Of a DNA stretch of 64,000 bases, positions 46,483-57,839 are shown in pieces. The stretch is from Ignelater luminosus (taxonomy: Eukaryota; Arthropoda; Insecta; Coleoptera; Elateridae). Within the stretch, counting starts at the first letter, position 1. The number at the start of each line of letters is the position of its first letter. A program made the translations under genes and the position numbers. The notes beneath the pieces were generated by a model. It saw only the letters and a program-made list of their open reading frames with translations, searched no databases and was not told where the DNA came from. The stretch lies in contig VTPC01090623.1 in assembly GCA_011009095.1 (NCBI GenBank), positions 26,709-90,708 of the forward strand, read 5' to 3'.

Positions 46483-48040
46483 GGGGTTAACCGCTGGGAA
46501 AAATTGTGTACACCAAACTTCATACTTCGTGAGTAATTTGCCGCACTTCACCTACTTTGTCAGTAATTCACAGAACTTCGCCTACTTCATTAATTCACCG
46601 AAGTTTACCTACATCATCAATCATTCACTAAATTTCATATACTTCATCATAGCTCGTCATTGCTATATTTCATTCATTTCACTGTATGTTTCGGTATTTT
46701 TGCGCTTCGCTAGGACTTCAAACATTAATAATACCGAGTAATACTGTTCAACTTTAAAAAATTAGGTCTTTTACATAAACTGATAAAATAATCTAATTAT
46801 GTATTTTCTAACAATCTGTACAACGTGAGTAAAAAGTCAGGTTCCTAGTGTTTATCTCACTGTAAATTTAACATATACGCCATTAAAAATTTTAAATAAT
46901 AATTATAATATCGTATATTATGTACTTACATTAACAAATATACACATACAATTCACTTGTTTAAAAAAGTTATTTTTGACTGCAAGCGTTCGCGTAAAAA
47001 CTGTTTATCAGTGTCATTTTCTATATCACCTTATTCATTATTTCACATAAGGTCAGTAAATTTTACGATTTTTTAAGGGATTAGGGACAGAGTTTACTAA
47101 AATATTGCTTTCTACTTGTCAGTATTTAAAGAACTGGGCGGCAACATCTTCTTTAACAATGTAAAAGAATATCTAAAGTAAATTTCTATACGAGTCATAA
47201 AAGTGATGTTTGGAGTTTGCTGGATAAATAAACTAACCTCTTATAAAAACTGCAAACATTGAGAGTTTATAAAATAATTTTGAAAAGGTCTTTTGTATGT
47301 CTAATAGTATCAAATAAAAATGCAAGGCTAATTGATACTTTTTATTGTGCCTCTGCTGCCCTTTTAGGTAAATTACGTTATATGCTTAGGTTTTAAAAGA
47401 TTTACAATATGTCGAATGAAAAAAGACATGAATTTAGCAAGTCACGTTCAAGCTATAAAATTATGATTTTGTAAAAATATTATACAGAAATGAAGAATAC
47501 CCAATACAAGAATATGGTTTTTGAGTTTTTGATGCCCTTCTAGGTAAATTAGGTTATACGATTTTGCAGAATTATATTGAAAGACATTTCTTCCTAGTCA
47601 TCTTAAATAATAATTGTTTTCATCTTATTTAATTACCCGTGTCTGCAATACTAACAAAAAGTACCACACAAACTTTGTAATGCAAAGGCGGTTCCACTGG
47701 ACTCACCTTGGCCGGTAACGTAACTAAAATAGTAAACAAGGAATTTAATTGGAATACAGTTTTCATGATTAAGCAATAAAAGTCAAAAACATTTTGCGAT
47801 TAACTAGTATTAAAGTTTTCCTTTATTAGCAGATTTATTAACTTAATAATTACTTGATTAAAATTTAGTAAACTTCATCAATAATTCACACATGTCATCA
47901 AATCTTCACAAACTTCACTTAAAAAAACATCATCAATTTTATTAAATTGTTATGCATTTCATTAAACTTCATCTACTTCACATCTAAACTTCACGTACTT
48001 CATGACGTGTGTACACCAAACTTCATCAGCGGTTAACCCC
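46483..48040. mobile_element. TTAA-flanked element with repeat-rich ends
   Basis: The left end is GGGGTTAACCGCTG and the right end CAGCGGTTAACCCC, a perfect 14-bp inverted pair. If TTAA is the target duplication, the element is 46491-48032 with CCGCTG...CAGCGG ends. Both ends carry degenerate direct repeats of ACTTCATC/ACTTCACC words (46.51-46.7 and 47.87-48.03 kb). An 18-base sequence, GTGTACACCAAACTTCAT, occurs at both ends in the same orientation (46506-46523, 48009-48026). No coding frame. It is probably a non-autonomous DNA transposon, with TTAA suggesting but not proving a piggyBac-type mover. Confidence 0.65.
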
Positions 48041-48150
48041 CCGGAGTTAACAAACGCAAGGTCACGTTATGTATAATTGGGTAATTATTATTAGTAAATT
48101 ACTCATGTGCATTGTGCCGAATAAATTTTCACAATAAAATTTTATTTTAA

Positions 48151-48590
48151 ACTAGCTGCCCGTCCCGGCTTCGCACGGGTCTAATAAAAAAAATAAGACA
48201 ATTTTCCATTTCGAAATTAAATTACGATTAAAATAAAAGAAAAATCTTAAGAATTTATATACTTTATTGTAAAGCTTTGTAATAAACCACATTTTTAGTT
48301 TTTCCATTTGGACAGTACAAAAACTTCCTTACATACACTTCGACACTTTCGCCACCCTGCCGGCGGCGCCATCTATTGGATACTTCGGGAACCACTCGAA
48401 ATGACGTATAAGAGAAAAACGTTTTTTACGTCTTTCCGTACATTTTTTTGGAAATTTTCTTTTATACAAACCTTCTCCTGATAACAACAAACACAACAAA
48501 AAAAGAATTATCCAATTTGGTTCAGTCGTTGTGAAGTGATACGCCTTCATACATTTTTGCGATTCATTTTTATTTATATAGATAGATAGA
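48151..48590 (+). mobile_element. RTE-like SINE/LINE 3' fragment
   Basis: It begins ACTAGCTGCCCGTCCCGGCT then TCGCACGGGT, a consensus I know from dispersed insect repeats. It ends with GGTTCAGTCGTTGTGAAGTG, then CATACATTTTTGCGATTC, and a short GATAGATAGA tail. A GGTTCAG-CGTT block followed by a simple-repeat tail is characteristic of the 3' ends of RTE-type LINEs and their SINEs. No coding. The head is the CG-rich part. Confidence 0.6.
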
Positions 48591-48599
48591 CTAAAATTT

Positions 48600-50925
48600 G
48601 TTGCCATTCTAGTGACTACGGCTGAAATAAATCAAACCTTCATAGGTTGTAGATTTATTTTTCACTTTTGAAAGAATTGAAGTTAGACATAAACAAATAA
48701 AACGGTGAATGACATTGACCGTGCGTTCACATGTTTCAGCGTTTAAAATACTAACAGACCATATTAAATTTAAAAAAATGCCAAATATGGTATGTTATTA
48801 ATTTATAAATTTATTTATTATATATATTTTTGCACGTATAAAAGATTTACAGATTATGTTTCATGTTCAAGAAACAATCAGCATCAAAACGAAGTTTTAG
48901 AAATTTTTCGTCGACTAACACCAGCAGGGTGTGATTTCACACCGACACGATTGTGGACTATGAAAACAAAGAAAATGAAAAGCTTCCTGTTAGTGGTATA
49001 CAGCTAAAAATCAGGCAACACCTTATTTACAAGCGAGTCAAGCCCGAGGTTTAAAACATCTGTTAATGCAACACACCCCAAGTAACGCTAAAATAATTGA
49101 TCATAAATTTTACAATGAGCTTGGGTGATGTGTTGGGAAGTTACATATAAACCACCCGCCAAATTTTTGTAAAGTTGACAATATCCATAAAGAGCTTCAG
49201 ATGATTGGTTAAACAATACCATGTATTATGTTTTTTAATTAAATCATTTATAGACTCGAACATTTTTTAGATTCTTTGTGTCACTGACTGACTTGAACCA
49301 TATAAAAAATGTTTATTATACGACACCCGCAAAATTATTTAAATTGTTAAAGAACAGTACGATTCAGTAATGATTTAAAAATATTTTTTAAGAGAAAAAG
49401 AACACAAAAAATTATTAATGATATAATAACTACCTATCTTAGAGCTAGAAACAAGGTGAGACCGTGAGCGAAATTAGTGCTAAGCAAAATCCCAAACAAA
49501 CTCTTACTTTAGAGTAGCAAATATGCGACAAGCAGGTTTGGTTCTTGAAAGAAATCTGGTTTTTGGCTGGGAATATCTAAAGTTCACCTGGATCTTATTA
49601 AAATAGACTGTCATTTCCAAAAGATCTCTCTAGACTTGACGTCAATAGAACCAAAAATATCCAAAAAGCAGTGTTTTCAGCAAATTACGCTAATATTTAC
49701 CACTCAAAAAACGTTGTATATCTCAGTATCGAAGTGGACGATTTTTCCATTGCTTTGTTGTGTGAATGTGAAGTTTTTTGGTTCTATAACTCTGCATACT
49801 AACAATTCTACAACTTAGCAGTACGGAAGCCTGTATTCCTAGATTGGCTGGCTTTACTATTACAAAAAGGCTATAAATAGGCTATCCCAGAAAAACTTAA
49901 TCTACAAATTCTAGCAGTAGAAAGGGATGCAGCAATACACAACCATCCACAAGAAAACATCATTAGATCTGAATGCACACAACTACTTCTTAATGAGCAA
50001 AGAATATTCCAGGTCCAACATCTCCAACATCTTCTATTCGAAGAGTCTAAAAGGACTCATTTGCAAAACCAAAAGAGGTATGTGCTTTCCACCAATAATA
50101 ATTAAAATGACAGTCTTAATAATTGGCCATCAAATGCTTTAAGATTTTTACCTAGTTACTGGGGTACTTAGCGAGAGTAAACTTTCAATGGAAGTTACCT
50201 GATTTGAATAGGTTGGAGCGAACTTGTTCTTGTCCAATGCTGAATCTGTCAAAGCCATTTACTTTTCTAACATAGCCAAAGCCTTTTGCCATCAGACTTT
50301 GTGTTGCAGACAGCGACGGTTTCTTTGCTCAGTAGCTGGACGTTATGATATTAAAACTTATCAGCTTTTGGTTCTCCATTAAGTCGTTACTATATATAAT
50401 ATTCGTATCACAACACAGAATTAATAAAACTGGGAAAACTCTTGAAACAATCAAGATTACACTTATAACAATCGAGTATTTATAAGGTTTTGTTTGTGCC
50501 AGATTTCGTCAAAAACATACTTGATGAAATTATGCACCATCATATAATAGAAATGTTATTGGACCATAAAAGAGAAGGCTTCATGGTTTTTGTCGGATTG
50601 GGTTTTTGATATTGATATTGCTTGGGTTTTTTCCGGTTATTCAAGGGAAATTAACACAACGGAAATACTTTCTAAACTTTTTGACAACTAACTTTTTGAG
50701 AAAATTCTGTTGGTGAGAATGTCTTTCTGTCTAGAAGAAAATACGATTTCGGCAAAGGAAACTCAAGAAAGTATTTTGCCAATTTAGATTAATTGTAACT
50801 AATAGTATGTGGAATTCAACCAGCTAAATGTGAGACTTAATGCTTAAAAATTGAAATTTTCAACCACATATAACAAGTACAGCTATCATGTAAGTTAGTT
50901 TGTCTCAATATTAAAATCAGATCCA
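48600..50925. other. Unassigned sequence
   Basis: No supported feature. Some plus-strand open blocks (49.9-50.15 kb) are unrecognised. Confidence 0.4.
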
Positions 50926-50929
50926 TCAA

Positions 50930-52570
50930 CTACCTTATTTAGAGAAAGTGTTGCTTTGGTTTGATGAAGAATGTAAAGAATGTTTAGATGAGAGAAGAAA
51001 AGCAAGATTAAAATTACTAAACAATCTCTCAGATAGTAACAAAGAGGTATGGAAAGAAGCTAGGAAAAATGTTAAAAAGGTATGTAAAAAAAGAAAGATT
51101 TTTAGAGGAAAAATAGAATAGATGGAAAGGGAATTTCAAAGAAAAGATAGTAGAAGATTTTATAAAGAAATAAAGAGAAGAAAGAAAAGGATACCAAACA
51201 AAAACACTTTTTATTGAAGACAAAGAAGGAAACCTAATGGGTGATACAGATAAAGTAAGAGTAAGATGGAAAGAATATTTTCAAGATGTATTTGGAAAAG
51301 ATCCTAGTAACGATCAACAACAAAGTAAAGAAGAGAGTGGTGAAGAAAGGAATGAAACACAACCAGTGGAGGAAGAAATTAAAAAAAAGGTTATAATGGG
51401 TTGAAAGAAAACAAGAGGAGGAGAAAGACTGCAGCAGGAAATCATAGAAATAATAAAAATAGTATGGGACACAAAAGAAATACCAAAGAGATGGGAAGAG
51501 GCAGTGATACATCCACTTCTGAAAGGAGAGGATAGCAAAAAGTCTGAAAATTATAAGGGGATTGCACTTCTAGATATAGTATATAAAGTACTAGCCATAC
51601 TAATAAAAGATAAGCTACAAGCACATATGGAAGAAATAATAGGAAATTATCAGGCCGGTTTCAGAAAAGAATGATCAGTTCTAGATCAAATTCATATAGT
51701 AAGGCAAATACAAGAAGCCTGTATGGAACATAGAATAGGTCTCTATATCGTTTTTATTGATTTTACCGAAGCATACGATAAGATAAAACAGGACCAAATG
51801 TACAATATTCTTAGAGAATTTAACATTCCTCCTAAACTAATCAAACTGAAGAGGAAGAAGTGATAAAATAGTGTTAGACGAAGATCGAGACCTAGAAAAA
51901 TGGAAATTCTTCAAGTGGACAAATAGAAATACTTAGGGCCCATTATTTATGAAACAGGGAGAAATGAAGAGAAGAGATTAAAGAAAGAATTAGAAAAAGC
52001 TCCGCATGTGCAAGTGCTCTGATAAAAACATTGAGATCCAAAATAGTGTACAAAAAAGTGATAAGACCTATAGTGTTGTTTGCGAGTGAAACTTGGATGA
52101 TAACAAAAAAGATGGAGATCAAGTTGCAAGTTTGGGAACCAAGGATGTTAAGAAGGATTTTTGGTGGGAGGAAGATAGAGGATGGGTCGCAGAGGAGGAC
52201 AAACGAAGACGTCTACGAACTGTTTAAAGAGCCTAAAATAACATCAGCTATCGCAGCACAAAAGATACGATGGTTAGGACATATTTGGCAGGCAGGATGG
52301 TGAAGAATGTGCTAAAAACAGATTCACTCGGTAATAGAGGAAGAGGAAGACCAAGAATTAAATGGTTCAAACAAGTGGAAGAAGATTTAGAGAAAAATGG
52401 GTGTACAAAGGTGGCATCAAAAAACAATGGAGAGAAAAGAGTGGAGGAACATAGTCCAACAAGCCTTGGACCAATAGGCCTGTTGTGTTCTATAAATAGA
52501 TAATTCTGCAAATAAAGAAACTACAAAAGATAATAAACTGTGGAAATTACAGTCTGTGATAGAGTTACAC
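50930..52570 (+). mobile_element. RTE-like LINE, internally deleted
   Basis: The plus strand reads LLWFDEECKECLDERRKARL and KEVWKEARKNVKKVCKKRK (the linker after the endonuclease). Then come VRVRWKEYFQDVFG, EEAVIHPLLKGEDSKKSENY, KGIALLDIVYKVLA, IIGNYQAGFRK and YIVFIDFTEAYDKI: reverse-transcriptase motifs up to the first catalytic Asp. The sequence then jumps to the C-terminus: PIVLFASETWMITKKMEIK, EPRMLRRIFGGRK, RTNEDVYELFKEPKIT, KIRWLGHIWQA and GRGRPRIKWF. The YADD catalytic part is deleted near 51.85-51.9 kb. Several stops and frame changes occur. The family normally carries out target-primed reverse transcription. The 3' end runs to about 52570, where family R copy C begins. Confidence 0.82.
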
Positions 52571-52588
52571 TCATTATTTATAAAAAAA

Positions 52589-54482
52589 CTAGGGTCTAGG
52601 TCCTAGGCCAACTGAGCTTAGTAAGAGCCTTAGGTGTAGATAATAAAAAACAAAACAAGAAAGAAAGAAAAATAGAAAAATTAAATATCATAACAAAGTG
52701 TTTTTTCCTTAAAAGACACAAAAGATCAAATTTTACAAAAAAATTCCAATTTTAATTTTTAACTAATTAAGAAGAAAACACAATTAAGGAATTAAATATT
52801 ATTAAATATTTAAATAATAATTCAAAGTTATATGCATTTACAAATACACTATCATATAATCTAAAAAGTTTTATAAAATATTGAGAAAATATTTGAAGTT
52901 TTATCGACCATGAACACTCGATATTATAATCTACTATGCAAAAATGAAGAATTTTAAAAATATAAATATAAATAAATTTTGACAAAATTATCATTATTAA
53001 TTAGAAAATGCATTACTGACAAACTGATAAGAAAACTGTGGAAATAACAAATGCAAAAGACATTTACTAACGTTAAATAAACTCTAATAAAAAAAATCTT
53101 CAAAGTATCAAAAAGCAGAATTTGGTCAAAATTGAAACATTAAGAACACTTACCAAAAAAAAAAACTTTTCAGCAATAAACAGATGTGTTCAAGAAGTAG
53201 GCCCTGTAAAAAACTCTTTATTATGGGACAATATAATTTCAATTTACGTCCAGAAAAAAAATTAATGACGTTAAGAAACTGAGATTCTTTTTGAAACAAA
53301 ACTGCAATAATATTTCTTTACACTAAAAAGTTTCAATAAACTACTTTAAATATAAAGAAACAAACAATAAAAAAAATTTAGAGTGATTGGTATCAAAAAA
53401 AAACATTCTAACAATTTCTTTTTTTTTCAATTCAAATAATAAAACTTAAATTTTTATTTCATTGACAAAGATAAATCTTGACGTCAATTAGTAGATTTCT
53501 TCTAGACTAGTGAGGTTGAGAGGACCCACATCTCGACTATGATTCTGATGGGGAACGTCTTCAACATTTCAAACTTAACAAAGGTCCAGTCTGCAGATTA
53601 AACTGCCGAAGACGAACCAATAATTATGTGAAGACCAGTACTTAAGGATGTAGGGACACCTCGAAGAAAATTTCCACCTTAAAGATTCAGTTGGCTTCCT
53701 ATCATTTCTAACCTTGCGGTTAAATAAGGCAGCTTCCAAAAAAACATGAATGCGAAATAGACAACAATCAACATTCAATGAAACTCCTAAAAACAAGAAA
53801 ACTTACCCTTAAATATAGAGTTTTGCACTAAACAAAACAATTTAAGCACAATTCGCCCTGACAATTCGTCGAAAGCGCACTGTTGGTCTTCTCAAGGAAA
53901 TACCTTGCTTTATACTTCAAAAGATTGCACCACCAATCGGCGATTCCAAGTCTATTTGCCCTGGAGAATTTACAGTCTTGATTTACAAGAACGAGAATAT
54001 TCCATCAATGGCATCCATTAGCAAACAAAGAATGAAAGGAAATAATTTAACTACACAATTTTTCACAAATGAAAACCTAGTAATTTTCCAAGAAACCAAA
54101 AAAGAAATAAATCTTTCCCATTTCAAGAGAGTTTACAATTAAACTTAACCCTCCGTAAAAAACATCTCCAAACAGTTCAAAAATTAAATACCATTTACAG
54201 GGAGCAATTCAATAACAGCTCTTTGAATTTCAAAACCTTTCAAAAAAGTTAGACTAAATATTGGAAATATTTATACCCTGCGTCCCGCTTGCTATACTCT
54301 TAGAAATGTCAACCCTAATTGATATACAAAATTAGCAAAGAACTTCAAAACAATAATCCAGTCCTAAATATCAACCAACTCTCCATATAAGAGAAAACTA
54401 CTAAAGAAATACGAAAACACCCCGAAAGCCCAGATACAACAAACAAATGGAACGGTAACAAAAAAAAGTAACCGTTACAACA
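52589..54482 (-). repeat. Family R repeat, copy C (longest)
   Basis: On the minus strand it runs from TGTTGTAACGGTTACTTTTT to GACCCTAG followed by TT, 1894 bp, collinear with copy B. At the 5' end GTAACCGTT and AACGGTAAC (54468-54476 and 54451-54459) form an almost perfect 9-base inverted pair around an A-run. The 3' end includes ACACCTAAGGC...GGCCTAGG, a weak stem. No coding match. It sits exactly between the RTE-like LINE and the second piggyBac relic. Confidence 0.75.
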
Positions 54483-54489
54483 TGAACAT

Positions 54490-55250
54490 CTTTTGTGATA
54501 GACATTTCTCAACAATTCCATTAAAGGATAACCTGACTGTATTAAATTTGTATGGTGCAGGAAGTATAATGTTAAATAGGATCAAAGGTTATACTTTCAA
54601 AAAAGATAAAAACGGGAGGATTTAAACAAACTGTTAGAAATGTTGGAAAAGCATGCCTGACAAAATGGAAAGACAACAAATTCGTTGTACTGATATCTTC
54701 AGCTTTTGATGTCTAACAGAAAAGTACGGTAAAAAGATGGGACAAAGATAAACAACAACAATGTGTTGAAGTAGTAAACATGTATAATAAGAAAATGGGA
54801 GGTGTAAATATTTGTGATCAGATGGTAGAATGCTACCACTTTTTTTTCAAAACTTGTAAATCGACAGTCAAAGTAGTTTTGAACATATTTGATATAGTCG
54901 TAGTTAATTCTTGGATGAAATACTGGAGAGATTGTAAAAGTGCAAAAGTTAAACAAAAGGAAATTTTTGATCTTTTAGCATCAGGAACAAAAAAGAGCCT
55001 CACGGCAGAACAAGCTGAGCTTACGAAAGAAGAGTAAAGAAGACAAAGAAGAAGAAAAACTAGTCAAATGCTATGATAACAGATATGATGGGGTTGATCA
55101 TTGGCCAATTCGCTAGGATTTAAAAAAACTCGCCTCCTTGCAGATTAGAAAGCTGTCATAGTCGCTCAAGACTCAAATGTTCTAAGTGTAAAGTCTTTCT
55201 ATGTTTTAACAAAACTAAAAACTGTTGTCTGACTCTCTACTGTAAATAAA
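54490..55250 (+). pseudogene. piggyBac transposase C-terminal remnant (second copy)
   Basis: The plus strand reads GGFKQTVRNVGKACLTKWKD then NKFVVLISSAFDV, followed in the same direction by VVNMYNKKMGGVNICDQMVE and IFDIVVVNSWMKYWRD. 'WKDNK-V-LLS' plus 'YNK-MGGVD--DQ' plus '--VVNAW--Y' is the piggyBac order, including the region of the last catalytic Asp (here MGGVN has Asn where the family has Asp). A cysteine-rich tail near 55.13-55.23 kb (in shifted frames) fits the C-terminal zinc-binding domain. The N-terminal half is absent, cut off close to family R copy C. It differs from the first piggyBac relic in sequence. Dead. Confidence 0.82.
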
Positions 55251-55254
55251 TTAT

Positions 55255-57490
55255 TTTGTTCCACAACTGTTTTAATGCTTGTTGACTCCCCAAACACATA
55301 ATTGTGCAAGTTCTAAAAATCCTGAAAATGGTCACACAAAAGGTATTTTATCAAAAATAAAACGTTAATCATATCGAAATTTGAAGTTTTAGCTTGTCGG
55401 GAGCAAAAAGGTTATAGAATTTCAAAACTGACTGATCCTGATCTTGATCTTATTCTAATTTCTAAAATTAAAGGTTGAATGACTAAAAGAATCTATAAAT
55501 TGTTAAAACGTTAATTTTTAAAACGTTTTTAAGTGCGAGTAATTTAAAAATGGGCATTTCAAGCATTTACTATTGTTATTTTATTGCAATTTATTAGTGA
55601 ATAGAACAAATAAAAACAATACTATAGAACGAGACTAAAACTTATGATCAAGAAAGAACAAAAAAGACTCGGGCTCTCTTTTATTGTCACCGGAAAATGT
55701 TAGAAGGCGACTAATTGAACGACGGATAAGCGGTGATCTATTTATTCTCACACGTCCCCTAAAAAGCTGTCGTTTGATGCATCACCAAACTAATGACAAC
55801 AACGTCACTAATAAAATCTCCACCAGAACAAAAATTACAGTTTTTATTAAATTTATTAAAACAATACCGACAGTTATTTTTTCTGAATTTTAATTGAAAG
55901 ATTTCGATATTAAAACCTTTCAAAATCCCAACGAGGCGTTATCGATTCAACTGGCATTAAAGAAAGTAATACAGAGAAACGTAATCGTAGAAATTAAATA
56001 CTCCAGCCGTATCCGTCTAGTGAGGGTGTTGAACCCCTTCACAGATGGCAGCGTAAAGCAGAAACGGGCAGAAACAATGGCCACTTGGATTCCCAACAAT
56101 GGCTCCGTGCCTATGGCAGGTTGCAATGAGTGCTTTTCGGCACATTTCGACAGATAACGAGCTTTCGGCACGAACAAGTTCGTTAACAATGGGGCACATA
56201 ATTAAACTCCCCTGAACATGAACATGGACGTTATTCGAGATCTATACGACATGTATGTTTGTACACTAAATCCATCCGTACCTATTTACTACATAAAATT
56301 GTTGCGGACATCGATAAATATAAAAAAGAACAGGAAATTGTTTTCGAGTAAAATAACATATTTTTCCTCCTTCTATCGTAGTGAAACTAATGGGAGCTTG
56401 TAACAAACAGTTCTATTGTTATTGTAGGCACGTGAATTTTAGGAAATTTTCTATTTTCTCCATTTATAACAAGAGTTATGTCATCGTAAACAAGCAAGGA
56501 CTTTCAGAATCAGCCAGTCGAATAACAAGTTCCCATTTTTACTGACATTGCCTATGGACTTTCACGAACTGTTTGCTACATGTAGTGTATGTACCTAATA
56601 ATAAAGAAGACCTCATTGTGATGCTGCATTCTGTAAGAACTTAACGAGCTATAAAATAATACATACCAAATAAACTCTAACGTTATTATTGTAATTTACT
56701 GGAAAAGGGGTGAAAGAATAATTTAGTGACGAAACATACAATAAAATAAAATTCACCCTAAACTCAGAAGGGTGTCTATATGATTGGTGAGGTGTCTTTG
56801 AAACCACAACAACAGTAATATATTTTTTTGGTTACTGAAAATGACCAGTAATAAATTTAATCGTATAAACGAGTAAGATAAAAAATTCCCTTTTAGGATC
56901 ATTTTTCTTTTACAAAGAACTTGGAGAAAAATACCAACATTTTTTAGAAGAGTTTGTTTATTATTTCGTAAACATAAATAAATGAGAGTTAATGATTTAA
57001 TAAAACAGCAATATCAGTCAATATTACTGAAGAATTCCGCTTCCTTGGAAATATGAAAATGAAAACAACTATTAACATCCAAGTGTCTTTAAACTGTAAC
57101 CTACTCAGTTTGTTTTCAAGTGTACCTGATTTAAATTTAAATAGTTACTCTTGATTTAGTTTTTATCGTATTTATTAAAAATTAACTTTTCAATTTAAAA
57201 AAGAAAGATAAAAAATCACTTGAATTTAAAATTAAAGTAAATAGAAATAAATTGTCTCTATCTGTTTAAACTAATTAATTGAAGACTAAACATTTTCCCC
57301 TTAGGTTGTAGTATTTCTAATCTTTCAAGGTCTTTTACCTTTTTTTTTATTAAAGAGCTAATTTTATTTCTTTTTAATTTTTAGTGGTAGGATACTTATA
57401 TTACAAAGTAATTAACTTAACATTTTTTATCTTAAATATGATACTATCAACAAAAAGTTCAAGTTCATGTAGTATACGCTAGTGAAGTAA
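55255..57490. other. Unassigned sequence
   Basis: A less AT-rich patch at 55.94-56.2 kb (GTGAGGGTGTTGAACCCCTT, CAGATGGCAGCG) has frames on both strands but none recognisable. The rest is AT-rich with nothing to name. Confidence 0.4.
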
Positions 57491-57496
57491 TTAAGT

Positions 57497-57837
57497 AGTT
57501 AACAGTAACGACCCACTACTGAATTCCCATGTACCCTATAATCTTCTGGGATCTATACCCTGTACCTAAGCAAACACCTCTGAAAAAATCGAAATTGGTT
57601 TAGTAGTTCTAATAAATAATTGTTTTACTAAATAGATTTTTGATAAATTTCGTTATTGATCTTTTACTTATCTAGAATACACGACATATTCACTTTTGTA
57701 AATATAATTTAAAGAACAAGATTACCTTCTTTACATGACTTGAAGAAGAATATTTAAATTGTATTCTGCTAAACAGCTTTACATAAAATAAGATAACTTT
57801 TTATATCATTACACTAAAGTGGCGCCCAACGTAGGAG
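57497..57837 (+). mobile_element. Gypsy-like LTR with tRNA-Lys-type primer site (fossil)
   Basis: An LTR-like stretch runs from AGTTAACAGTAACGAC (57497) to ATTACACT (57815). After a four-base gap follows TGGCGCCCAACGTAGGAG (57820-57837), which matches the complement of the 3' end of tRNA-Lys closely. The AGT...ACT ends and AGTTAAC start resemble LTRs of the insect Gypsy group. No gag or pol follows, so only a 5' remnant is left. Old. Confidence 0.65.
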
Positions 57838-57839
57838 AA

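Noticed and set aside
51029-51624. Minus-strand Ser/Phe-rich frames
   Set aside because: Shadows of the purine-rich plus-strand LINE coding sequence.
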